A DNA stretch of 46,699 nucleotides from an uncultured Lachnospiraceae bacterium (GTDB lineage: Bacteria > Bacillota > Clostridia > Lachnospirales > Lachnospiraceae), in the NCBI GenBank assembly GCA_944381405.1, contig CALWLA010000019.1, positions 1 to 46,699 of the forward strand, written 5' to 3'. The translations under genes were made by a program, and so were the position numbers. The notes under the pieces were generated by a model, which was not told the origin of the DNA, did not search any database, and saw only the letters and a program-made list of their open reading frames with translations. The stretch's first letter is position 1. Each line of letters begins with the position of its first letter. This document shows positions 39,733 to 46,699 of this stretch, piece by piece.

Positions 39733-41202
39733 ATGCTTAAGGACTGGAAAAAACCGAGAATGCCGGAGGAAGCGGAGATCAGGGAACGGATCAAAGCCGC
39801 CCGGGAAAAACTGGAGCTCCGCCAGCTTCAGCTGAAGGAACGGAATCTGCCGGTGATCGTGCTGCTGGAGGGTTGGGGCGCTGCCGGTAAGGGTAGCCTC
39901 ATCGGCAAGCTGATACGAAATCTGGATCCTCGTTTTTTCAAGGTGCTGACCTTTGGAGCGCCGTCTCCGGAGGATCTGAGGAAGCCCTTTCTTTACCGAT
40001 ATATGAAAGGCATCCCCCAGGCGGGCCGGATCCTTTTCATGGACGGAGGCTGGATGGAGCAGATCACCCGGGAACGGCTCCGGGAGGAGCTGTCCGACAG
40101 GGAATATGCAAGGCGTATCGAAAGCGTCCGCAGCTTTGAACGCCAGCTTTCCGATAACGGATATCTGCTGATGAAATTTTTCCTCCAGATCGACCAGAAG
40201 GAGCAGAAAAAACGCCTGGAAGGGCTTTTGGAGGACAAGGACACCAAATGGAGAGTCGGAGACTTTGACCAGTGGCAGAACCGGCATTATGATCGGTGCC
40301 TGGAGGTCTACGATCAATATCTGCGGGATACGCGGATGTCCTGCGCCCCCTGGTACCTGGTGGATGCGGAGCATCGGAAGTGGGCGGAGCTGCAGCTTCT
40401 GGAGACCCTTCTGGCGGGCATCGATACGGCCCTGCAGAACCATGAGATCGCCGTCCCCCTGCTGCAAAATCCCTTTTCTCTGGAGCCGGTGCCAAGGCTT
40501 GCAGACATCCGGCTGGATCAGAGCCTTTCCGAGAGCGAGTACGAAAAGCAGCTGAAAAAATACCAGGAGGAGCTTTCGGAGCTGCATAACCGGCTGTACC
40601 GGAAGAAGGTGCCGGTGATCATCGTTTATGAGGGCTGGGACGCCGCCGGAAAGGGCGGCAATATCCGGAGGCTGACGGAGGCCCTGGATCCCAGAGGCTT
40701 CGAGGTGCATCCCATCGCAAAACCGGAGCCCTACGAAAAATCCAGGCATTACCTGTGGCGGTTCTGGGTGCGGCTTCCCAAAACGGGACATGTGGCCATT
40801 TTCGACCGCAGCTGGTACGGCCGGGTCATGGTGGAGCGGATCGAAGGCCTGTGTACCCAGAACGACTGGCAGCGGGCCTACCATGAGATGAACGAGTTTG
40901 AAAAGGAGCTTTCCGACTGGGGCGCGGTCATCGTCAAATTCTGGGTGCAGATCGACAAGGACGTGCAGCTTGCGCGGTTTCAGGAACGGCAGAATACGCC
41001 GGAAAAACGATGGAAGATCACCGATGAGGACTGGCGTAACCGGGAAAAATGGGATCAGTACGAGACCGCCGTGGAGGAGATGCTGGAAAAGACCAGCACA
41101 GCGTTTGCGCCCTGGCATATACTTGAATCAAACGATAAACGCTATGCCAGGATCAAGGCGCTGAAGATCGTGATCCAGGAGATCAAAAGGAAGCTTTCTT
41201 AA
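39733..41202 (+). CDS. Two-domain PPK2-family kinase (polyphosphate:AMP phosphotransferase-like)
   Basis: 489 residues with two PPK2 domains. Domain 1 (about 15-235) has EGWGAAGKGS (46-55) but a lid motif MDGGWMEQ (103-110). Domain 2 (about 270-489) has EGWDAAGKGG (300-309) and the consensus FDRSWYGR (357-364). In class II enzymes (PAP) one of the two domains is catalytic, consistent with the poorer motifs of domain 1. It uses polyphosphate to phosphorylate AMP to ADP. Start after GGGGTGCAGGA. The 87 bases upstream hold no gene; a repeated AGGCGCAT occurs there. Confidence 0.9.
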   Translation: MLKDWKKPRMPEEAEIRERIKAAREKLELRQLQLKERNLPVIVLLEGWGAAGKGSLIGKLIRNLDPRFFKVLTFGAPSPEDLRKPFLYRYMKGIPQAGRILFMDGGWMEQITRERLREELSDREYARRIESVRSFERQLSDNGYLLMKFFLQIDQKEQKKRLEGLLEDKDTKWRVGDFDQWQNRHYDRCLEVYDQYLRDTRMSCAPWYLVDAEHRKWAELQLLETLLAGIDTALQNHEIAVPLLQNPFSLEPVPRLADIRLDQSLSESEYEKQLKKYQEELSELHNRLYRKKVPVIIVYEGWDAAGKGGNIRRLTEALDPRGFEVHPIAKPEPYEKSRHYLWRFWVRLPKTGHVAIFDRSWYGRVMVERIEGLCTQNDWQRAYHEMNEFEKELSDWGAVIVKFWVQIDKDVQLARFQERQNTPEKRWKITDEDWRNREKWDQYETAVEEMLEKTSTAFAPWHILESNDKRYARIKALKIVIQEIKRKLS

Positions 41203-41252
41203 AAGACTTCTTTGAAAAAACATAAAAGAAGAAATTGGGGTAAAAACAAAAG

Positions 41253-41876
41253 ATGTTGATCGATATGCACATGCATGAAAAGACCTTTTCCGCCGACAGC
41301 TACCTGTCTCTGGAGGAGATCGTCGCCATCGCCCGGCAGAAGGGGCTGGACGGCGTTTGTATCACGGATCACGACAGCATGGGGTTGCGGGAGGCGGCGG
41401 AGGCCTACTCGAAAAAAACGGGCTTCCCGATCTTTACGGGAATCGAATTCTATTCCCTGCAGGGGGACATCCTGGCCTTTGGCATCGAGGAATACCCGCC
41501 GGAGCGCATCGACGCCCAGGACTTTGTGGATATGGTGCGGGCCCAGGGAGGCATCACCATCAGCGCCCATCCCTTCCGGAACAACCGCAGGGGCCTGGAG
41601 GAAAATCTGGACATCGTCACCGGCCTCGACGCCATCGAGGTGCTGAACGGCAGCACCCTGCCGGACGCCATCAAAAAGGCGGAGCTCTATGCAAAAAAGC
41701 TGGGCCTTGCCATGACAGGGGCCAGTGACTGCCACATCCCAGACAAGGTAGGGGTCTACGCCACCTGGTTTCCGGAGGAGATCAGGTCGGTGCAGGAGCT
41801 TGTGGAGGCTGTCCGGGCAAAGGCCTGCAGGCCCGCTTATTTTCAGGATGGGGCCTATCACATTTACGGCTGTTGA
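41253..41876 (+). CDS. PHP domain phosphoesterase
   Basis: 207 residues. PHP motifs: HMHE (His6, His8), ITDHDSMG, GIEFYS, SAHPFR and SDCHIPDKVG, the set of metal ligands of the YciV/RNase AM or histidinol-phosphatase-like group. The closest reading is a short trpH/YciV-like protein that hydrolyses 3',5'-nucleotides or RNA 5' ends. Ribosome site TTGGGG is weak. It follows the PPK2 gene by 50 nt. Confidence 0.85.
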   Translation: MLIDMHMHEKTFSADSYLSLEEIVAIARQKGLDGVCITDHDSMGLREAAEAYSKKTGFPIFTGIEFYSLQGDILAFGIEEYPPERIDAQDFVDMVRAQGGITISAHPFRNNRRGLEENLDIVTGLDAIEVLNGSTLPDAIKKAELYAKKLGLAMTGASDCHIPDKVGVYATWFPEEIRSVQELVEAVRAKACRPAYFQDGAYHIYGC

Positions 41877-41879
41877 GGC

Positions 41880-41908
41880 TTGACAATTTGAGCGAACAGT
41901 GCTATCCT
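41880..41908 (+). promoter_or_regulatory. Promoter of the T-box operon
   Basis: TTGACA (41880-41885), 17 bp, TATCCT (41903-41908). The -35 box begins 4 nt after the stop of the PHP gene. Confidence 0.78.
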
Positions 41909-41914
41909 AACCCC

Positions 41915-42250
41915 AACAATCAAACATGGCAAACCGATGATAAAGAGTAAGTAGGCTGTAACAATTCCCGGAGGACATGCAGAACGAAAGGACAGCAGGG
42001 GATTTTCAATGCGGAAGCAGGAGAGAGCCGCCGATGGTGAGATGGCGGTGCGGACGGTGCAGCTGAATGGGCTTTAGAGGGCGCTCCGGAATCAAAATAG
42101 TATGGAGTGACGAAATCCGCATTCGTTAAAGGGCGGCATATATGATGGTATATGGGAAAGAGGGCTTCGGCCAAGGCGGGTGGTACCGCGGATAGTCTTT
42201 GAGAGTATTCGTCCCGGACAGAGCAGATTCTGTCCGGGATCTTTTATTTT
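41915..42250 (+). promoter_or_regulatory. T-box riboswitch, probable tryptophan specifier
   Basis: The diagnostic T-box GGGTGGTACCGCG is at 42178-42190, an AGAGAG plus CCGCC...GGCGG stem I apex near 42020-42053, and the leader starts after AAAGAGTAAGTA. In the specifier position the sequence CTGAA is followed by TGG (42068-42070) then GCTTT, so the codon reads UGG (Trp). Uncharged tRNA-Trp would pair there and at the T-box bulge to form the antiterminator. The terminator is 42212-42250. This matches the downstream TrpXYZ-type transporter. The codon call is less certain than the T-box itself. Confidence 0.85.
42212..42250 (+). terminator. T-box regulated terminator
   Basis: Perfect 11-bp arms TCCCGGACAGA (42212-42222) and TCTGTCCGGGA (42229-42239), 6-nt loop, then TCTTTTATTTTT. 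It is used when tRNA is charged. Confidence 0.92.
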
Positions 42251-42353
42251 TCAAGACCCGGATGCCAGAGTCTGGCAGCCCTTCTTTCAGACCTGTTTGT
42301 CATGCCGATTGGGACACAAGTTCATAAAGCTTATGGAAACGGAGGACAAACAG

Positions 42354-43409
42354 ATGAAAAAAAGAAACATGATGATGGCAGCGGCAATGATGATGGCGGC
42401 GATGGCGCTTACGGGCTGTGGCGGAAACGCACAGGAAACCACGGCGGCAGGAACGACAGCTTCCGGAACAGAGGCACAGCAGGCGGAGGCAGAGGGCAGC
42501 TATACCATCGGCATCGGCCAGTTTGCGGATCACGGTTCCCTGGACAACTGCCGGGAGGGCTTTCTGCAGGGCCTTGCAGAGGCGGGCATCGTGGAAGGCG
42601 AAAATCTGACGGTCAACTATGACAACGCCAACAGCGACGGCTCCATGGCGGCTCAGATCAACCAGAGCTATGTGGGCGGGGATGTGGATCTGATCTGCGC
42701 CATCGCGACCCCCATGGCCCAGGCGGCCTATGCGGCTACCAGAAATACGGATATCCCGGTGATCTATACGGCGGTAACGGATCCGGCGGCGGCAGAGCTG
42801 GTGGATGCAGAGGGAATGCCCGTGGGCAATATTACCGGCACCTCCGACAAGCTTCCGGTATCAGAGCAGCTTGACATGATCCGCCAGATCCTTCCGGAGG
42901 CAAAGAAGCTGGCCATCATGTATACCACCTCTGAGGCAAACTCCGAGTCCTCCGTGGCAGAGTACCAGCAGCTGGCGGGAGACTATGGCTTTGAGATCAA
43001 TGCGGTAGGCGTTTCTACGGCAGCAGACATTCCCCTGGCGGCGGACAGCATGCTGGCGGACTGCGACGTGGTGACCATGATCACGGACAATACGGTGGTG
43101 GCTTCCCTGCCGGTGATCCTGGCAAAGGCCAAGGCCAAAAACATCCCGGTATTCGGCTCCGAGATCGAGCAGGTGCGCATCGGATGTCTGGCGGCCATGG
43201 GCCTCGATTATGTGGAGCTTGGAAAACAGACCGGTCAGATGGCTGCAAAGATCCTGAAGGGAGAGGCGGTGGCCCAGGAGATGCCCTATGAGCAGATCGC
43301 AGGGGCAGCCTTCTATGGAAATACCGCAGTGGCGGAGCAGCTGGGCATCACCATTCCGGAGAACCTTGTTTCCAGCGCGACAGAGATGTTCGATACCATC
43401 GCAGAATAA
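42354..43409 (+). CDS. trpX: ABC transporter substrate-binding lipoprotein (TrpX-like)
   Basis: 351 residues from ATG 42354 after GGAGG; the open frame upstream overlaps the T-box terminator and is not coding. A Met-rich signal (contains MMMAAAMMMAAM) ends in LTGC with lipid-modified Cys22, followed by a Thr/Ala/Glu linker. The rest is an ABC_sub_bind (COG2984) domain with IGIGQFADHGSLDNC, ICAIATPMAQAAY and VYTAVTDPAA-type segments. TrpX proteins are predicted tryptophan binders; the Trp-type T-box in front supports it. Confidence 0.88.
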   Translation: MKKRNMMMAAAMMMAAMALTGCGGNAQETTAAGTTASGTEAQQAEAEGSYTIGIGQFADHGSLDNCREGFLQGLAEAGIVEGENLTVNYDNANSDGSMAAQINQSYVGGDVDLICAIATPMAQAAYAATRNTDIPVIYTAVTDPAAAELVDAEGMPVGNITGTSDKLPVSEQLDMIRQILPEAKKLAIMYTTSEANSESSVAEYQQLAGDYGFEINAVGVSTAADIPLAADSMLADCDVVTMITDNTVVASLPVILAKAKAKNIPVFGSEIEQVRIGCLAAMGLDYVELGKQTGQMAAKILKGEAVAQEMPYEQIAGAAFYGNTAVAEQLGITIPENLVSSATEMFDTIAE

Positions 43410-43427
43410 TATCGTAAGAGGAAATCA

Positions 43428-44318
43428 ATGAACAGTACGGTTATTTTAGGAATATTTGAAGAAGGACTGATCTATGCCATCATGTCCCTTGGCGTATACA
43501 TCACTTACAAGATCCTGGATTTTCCGGACCTTTCCGTGGACGGAACCTATCCCCTGGGCATGGCGGCGGCAGCGGCGCTGATCGTGCTTGGGGTAAATCC
43601 CATCCTGGTGCTGCCGGTGACCTTTCTGGTGGGCGCCCTGGCGGGCTGCGTGACAGGCCTGATCCATGTGCGGCTCAAGGTACGGGACCTACTGTCCGGA
43701 ATCATCGTAAGCATCGCCCTGTATTCCATTAACCTGCGGATCGCCGGGACCTCCAACCTGCCGATCTTTTCCAAGGAAACCATCTTCCAGAACGGGCTGC
43801 TCTCCAGCCTTCTGCCGGAGGCGGTAAAGCCCTTTGGCACGGTGCTGATCCTGGCAGTCATCACCCTTTTATGCAAGCTTTTGCTGGATGCGTATCTGAA
43901 GACCAGATCCGGCTTTCTGCTGCGGGCGGCAGGCAGCAACGACACCCTGGTGACCTCCCTGGCAAAGGACAAGGGCACGGTAAAGATCCTGGGACTGGCC
44001 CTGGCCAATGGCTTTGCGGCCCTGGCAGGAGGCATCATGTGCCAGAAACAGGGATTTTTCGAGGTGACCTCCGGCACCGGCATGATGGTCATCGGTCTGG
44101 CCAACGTCATCATCGGCACCCAGCTGTTCCGGCGGCTCAGCTTTGTGAAAGCCACCACGGCGGTGATCTTCGGATCCATCCTGTACCGGGCCTGCGTGGC
44201 CATCGCCATCAATATGGGCATGGTACCGGGAGACCTGAAGCTGATCACGGCGGCGCTGTTCCTGCTGATCCTTGTATTCAGCAATCTGCAGAAGGGAAAG
44301 GTAAAGAAGCATGCTTAA
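43428..44318 (+). CDS. trpY: ABC transporter permease (TrpY-like)
   Basis: 296 residues, start after AGAGGAAA. About eight hydrophobic helices, with DFPDLSVDGTYPLG near residue 30, the landmark of COG4120 permeases, and FQNGLLSSLL. It overlaps the ATPase gene by 8 nt. Channel of the predicted tryptophan importer. Confidence 0.88.
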   Translation: MNSTVILGIFEEGLIYAIMSLGVYITYKILDFPDLSVDGTYPLGMAAAAALIVLGVNPILVLPVTFLVGALAGCVTGLIHVRLKVRDLLSGIIVSIALYSINLRIAGTSNLPIFSKETIFQNGLLSSLLPEAVKPFGTVLILAVITLLCKLLLDAYLKTRSGFLLRAAGSNDTLVTSLAKDKGTVKILGLALANGFAALAGGIMCQKQGFFEVTSGTGMMVIGLANVIIGTQLFRRLSFVKATTAVIFGSILYRACVAIAINMGMVPGDLKLITAALFLLILVFSNLQKGKVKKHA

Positions 44319-45084
44319 GCTGGAAAACATCTGCAAATATTACAACCCCGGCACCATCAACGAGATGTGCCTGTTTGAAAACTACAACCTGAAGGTAGAG
44401 CAGGGAGAATTTGTTTCCATCGTGGGCTCCAACGGCTCCGGTAAGACCAGCATGCTGAACATCATCTGCGGGAGCATTCCGGTGGATTCCGGAAAGATCT
44501 ATATCGACCAGCAGGAGGTGACCCGGATGCCGGAGTTCCGCAGGGCCCAGGTCATCGGCCGGGTCTATCAGAATCCCGCCCTGGGCACCTGTCCGGATAT
44601 GACGATCCTGGAAAACATGTCCCTGGCGGATACCAAGGGAAAATCCTTTAACCTGAGGCGGGGAACGGACAAGGACCGGATCGATTACTACCGGGAGCTT
44701 CTGGCAGGCCTTGGCCTCGGCCTGGAAAACAAGCTTTCGGTCAGGGTAGGGGCCCTTTCCGGCGGCCAGCGGCAGGCCATGGCCCTGCTGATGTCCACCA
44801 TGACCCCCATCGATTTCCTGATCCTGGACGAGCATACGGCTGCCCTGGATCCCAAAACGGCGGACACCATCATGGAGCTGACGGACCGGATCGTCCGGGA
44901 AAAACAGCTGACCACCCTGATGGTGACCCACAACCTCCGCTATGCAGTGGAGTACGGCAACCGGCTGATCATGATGCACCAGGGAGAAAACGTCATGGAC
45001 CTTGGGGCGGAGGAAAAACAGAACCTCAAGGTGGAGGATATCCTGCAGAAGTTCAACGAGATCTCCATCGAGTGCGGAAACTGA
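44311..45084 (+). CDS. trpZ: ABC transporter ATP-binding protein (TrpZ-like)
   Basis: 257 residues: Walker A GSNGSGKTS (39-47), signature LSGGQRQA, Walker B LILDEHTAALDPK and switch VTHNLRYAVEYGNR. COG1101-type ATPase with the EHTAALD Walker B extension that is typical for this transporter family. Coupled by overlap to the permease gene. Confidence 0.9.
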   Translation: MLKLENICKYYNPGTINEMCLFENYNLKVEQGEFVSIVGSNGSGKTSMLNIICGSIPVDSGKIYIDQQEVTRMPEFRRAQVIGRVYQNPALGTCPDMTILENMSLADTKGKSFNLRRGTDKDRIDYYRELLAGLGLGLENKLSVRVGALSGGQRQAMALLMSTMTPIDFLILDEHTAALDPKTADTIMELTDRIVREKQLTTLMVTHNLRYAVEYGNRLIMMHQGENVMDLGAEEKQNLKVEDILQKFNEISIECGN

Positions 45085-45091
45085 TAAAAAC

Positions 45092-45127
45092 AAGGGGCCG
45101 ATAGCAAAGGGCCCCTTTACTTTTCAG
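45092..45127 (+). terminator. Terminator of the trpXYZ-like operon
   Basis: Arms AAGGGGCC (45092-45099) and GGCCCCTT (45110-45117), then TACTTTTC. A TATAAT at 45140-45145, with poor -35, may be the -10 of the patatin gene. Confidence 0.75.
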
Positions 45128-45185
45128 CCTTTTTTTCTTTATAATATAAGCAGAATGAGTGTTTTCAGGAAACGAGGGTGAAAAA

Positions 45186-46040
45186 ATGAAACTTGGCATG
45201 GTACTGGAGGGCGGCGGCATGCGGGGCATGTACACCGCAGGCGTACTGGATTTTCTGATGGAACGGAATTTTTACCCGGATGGCGTGATAGGGGTATCTG
45301 CAGGAGCGGTGCACGGCTGTTCCTATGCCTCCCATCAAAGGGGCAGAAGCTACCGGATCAATACGAAATACAGCGGGAACTGGCATTATATGAGCTTCCG
45401 TTCCCTGCTGCTCACAGGAGATTATTTTGGCGCGGAGTTCGCCTATCATAAGATCCCCGACGAGCTGGAGCCCTTCGATTACGAAACCTATGACGCCTTC
45501 CGGCAGCAGATGCCGCTTTATGTGACGGTGACGGATGTGGAGACCGGCAAGGCAGAATACAAGCGGCTTTCGGACATGCACGAAGGGGTGGAATGGGTGC
45601 GGGCCTCTGCCTCCATGCCCATCATGGCAGGGATCGTAACGCTTGAGGGAAGAAAATATCTGGATGGCGGCGTGGGAGACAGCATCCCCCTGCGGTTTAT
45701 GCGGAAAAACGGCTTTGACAAAAACATCGTGGTGCTGACCCAGGTGGCGGGCTACCGAAAAGAGCCAAACCGGATGATGCCCCTGATCGGACTGCGGTAC
45801 GAAAAAAAGTATCCGGAGTTTGTGCGGGCCATGGCTTCCCGCCATATCCGGTACAACAAGACCCTGGACAAGATCCAGGAACTGGAAGCGGCGGGAGAGA
45901 TCTTTGTGCTGCGGCCTTCCAGGCTGGTACCCATTTCCCGCATCGAAAAAAATGTGGACAAGATCAACGAGATCTACAGACTTGGATACCAGGACGCAGA
46001 GAACAGCTATGAAGCGATGCTTCGTTATGCCGGGAGGTAA
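45186..46040 (+). CDS. Patatin-like phospholipase
   Basis: 284 residues from ATG 45186 after GAGGGTGA. Oxyanion GGGMRG (9-14), nucleophile GVSAG with Ser38, and catalytic Asp160 in DGG: the Ser-Asp dyad of bacterial patatins (RssA/YjjU type). It hydrolyses acyl esters of lipids in the cytoplasm or at the inner membrane face. It is 5 nt from the Rrf2 gene, so the two are co-transcribed; a functional link is not obvious. Confidence 0.92.
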   Translation: MKLGMVLEGGGMRGMYTAGVLDFLMERNFYPDGVIGVSAGAVHGCSYASHQRGRSYRINTKYSGNWHYMSFRSLLLTGDYFGAEFAYHKIPDELEPFDYETYDAFRQQMPLYVTVTDVETGKAEYKRLSDMHEGVEWVRASASMPIMAGIVTLEGRKYLDGGVGDSIPLRFMRKNGFDKNIVVLTQVAGYRKEPNRMMPLIGLRYEKKYPEFVRAMASRHIRYNKTLDKIQELEAAGEIFVLRPSRLVPISRIEKNVDKINEIYRLGYQDAENSYEAMLRYAGR

Positions 46041-46045
46041 GAAAT

Positions 46046-46471
46046 ATGATGGTATCGACAAAGGGCAGATATGCCCTGCGGGTCATGATCGATCTGGCCG
46101 AGCATCAGAAGGAGGGCTTTATTTCCCTGAGAGACGTGGCGGAGAGACAGGAGATTTCCATGAAATACATGGAGGCCATCGTGGCGGTGCTGAACCGGGC
46201 GGGCCTTCTGGAGAGCCGGCGGGGAAAAACCGGCGGCTACCGGCTGTCCCGGGATCCCTCGGAGATCACAGCCGGTGAGGTGCTTAGGCTGACGGAAGGG
46301 AGCCTTGCGCCAGTGGCCTGCATGGAAAAGGGCGGATGCAGCGAATGCGCCAGAGCATCGTGCTGCCAGACCCTGCCTATGTGGCAGCAGCTGGACGCCT
46401 TGATCGAAGCCTATCTGAGCAAGATCAGCATCATGGATCTGGCAGAGGGTAAGGTCAAAGCCATAAGCTGA
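46046..46471 (+). CDS. Rrf2 family transcriptional regulator (IscR/CymR-like)
   Basis: 141 residues from ATG 46046 (or 46049) after GGGAGGTAAG. The winged helix (about 3-70) has MVSTKGRYALRVMIDLA, IPxxYME-type EISMKYMEAIVAVL and GKTGGYRL. A C-terminal cysteine set (Cys92, Cys98, Cys101, Cys106, Cys107) resembles but exceeds the three-cysteine iron-sulfur site of IscR. It likely senses iron-sulfur or cysteine status and controls the promoter at 46571. Confidence 0.9.
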   Translation: MMVSTKGRYALRVMIDLAEHQKEGFISLRDVAERQEISMKYMEAIVAVLNRAGLLESRRGKTGGYRLSRDPSEITAGEVLRLTEGSLAPVACMEKGGCSECARASCCQTLPMWQQLDALIEAYLSKISIMDLAEGKVKAIS

Positions 46472-46516
46472 TGGCAAATGAAAGAACTGTTGAAGGAGTG
46501 AATTGTCGAAAGGACG

Positions 46517-46560
46517 GCTCCGGGCTGCGGGTATTGCGGCCTGGAGCTTTTATTTTATTT
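46517..46560 (+). terminator. Terminator after the Rrf2 gene
   Basis: 12-bp stem between 46517-46528 (GCTCCGGGCTGC) and 46536-46547 (GCGGCCTGGAGC), using two G-U pairs on the plus strand, followed by TTTTATTTTATTTTT. Confidence 0.88.
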
Positions 46561-46565
46561 TTAAT

Positions 46566-46613
46566 TCCTATTGACATAGTATGAATTAAGTGATAATATT
46601 CCTATGAAATAGG
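46566..46613 (+). promoter_or_regulatory. Promoter with Rrf2-type operator motifs
   Basis: TTGACA (46571-46576), 17 bp, TAATAT (46594-46599) with TG extension. CCTAT-tgac-ATAG overlaps the -35 box and CCTAT-gaa-ATAGG (46601-46613) follows the -10 box. Clostridial IscR-type promoters of cysteine/iron-sulfur genes look like this. The operon it drives begins beyond the window. Confidence 0.65.
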
Positions 46614-46622
46614 TGGGAAATA

Positions 46623-46699
46623 AAAACGCGGCGGGAAAGGAGAAACACCCTGCGGGTATCCCTGTATGCCGTGGAAAACGCGGCGGGAAAGGAGAAACA
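46623..46699 (+). repeat. 25-bp direct repeat, period 52, at the window end
   Basis: The same 25 bases (starting AAAACGCGGCGGG and containing AAAGGAGAAACA) occur at 46623-46647 and 46675-46699, separated by 27 bases. Each contains a strong Shine-Dalgarno. The second copy ends exactly at the window end. Confidence 0.9.

Noticed and set aside
39703-41118. Minus-strand open frame of 471 codons
   Set aside because: Mirror of the PPK2 gene; composition is that of a shadow frame.
42180-42353. Longer N-terminus for the TrpX-like protein
   Set aside because: It would translate through the T-box and its terminator; the lipoprotein signal and ribosome site fix the start at 42354.
46623-46699. CRISPR array from the two 25-bp repeats
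   Set aside because: Only two copies, no palindromic repeat, a ribosome site inside the repeat, and no cas gene in the window.

Overview
The window looks like chromosome of an anaerobic gut-type Firmicute, most likely a Lachnospiraceae-like Clostridium relative. Reasons: strong AGGAGG-type ribosome sites, sigma-A promoters with 17-bp spacers, a T-box leader on a TrpXYZ-type transporter, a Hol-Tox-type mini-toxin, DUF3791-type small genes, a COG3044 ABC-class ATPase, and moderately high GC coding sequence interrupted by one AT-rich islet. No rRNA or tRNA gene was seen. All names are from reading motifs; no database search was possible.

Layout. 0-0.8 kb: a 29-residue holin-like toxin with a convergent antisense RNA, and a small BFD-like [2Fe-2S] protein on the minus strand whose reading frame runs through a UGA followed by a SECIS-like hairpin (candidate selenoprotein). 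0.9-4.3 kb: YtrA-type GntR repressor with an ABC exporter. 4.5-6.1 kb: AT-rich two-gene islet (AAA ATPase plus TOPRIM-like partner), possibly anti-phage. 6.2-8.0 kb: COG3044 ATPase on the minus strand. 8.2-12.5 kb: MarR regulator and a heterodimeric ABC multidrug-type exporter. 12.6-15.7 kb: AAA ATPase with winged helix, PatB/MalY C-S lyase, DUF805 membrane protein. 15.7-19.2 kb: polytopic membrane protein plus CDP-glucose synthesis genes rfbF and rfbG.

19.25-30.64 kb is the most coherent accessory system. A HutC-type GntR regulator sits between two operons. Leftward: an amidohydrolase-fold protein, a YjbQ protein and an M24 peptidase. Rightward: a complete oligopeptide ABC importer, an M20 dipeptidase and a PfkB kinase resembling fructosamine kinases. 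Both promoters carry a near-identical operator just downstream of the -10 box, so the ten genes probably form one regulon that imports a peptide, possibly a modified one, hydrolyses it and phosphorylates a released part.

30.7-34.6 kb: PAP2 phosphatase with an apparently leaderless message, an acetylesterase, an ArsC/Spx-like protein, DUF3791-type small genes, and purA on the minus strand. 34.7-41.9 kb: a housekeeping run on the plus strand: HAD phosphatase, MscS channel, an endonuclease Q-UvrD helicase fusion ending in a sliding-clamp motif, a two-domain PPK2 polyphosphate kinase and a PHP phosphoesterase. 41.9-45.1 kb: T-box riboswitch (probable Trp specifier) with trpXYZ-like transporter genes. 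45.2-46.7 kb: patatin-like phospholipase, Rrf2 regulator, then an Rrf2-type promoter for an operon beyond the window and a 25-bp direct repeat touching the window end.
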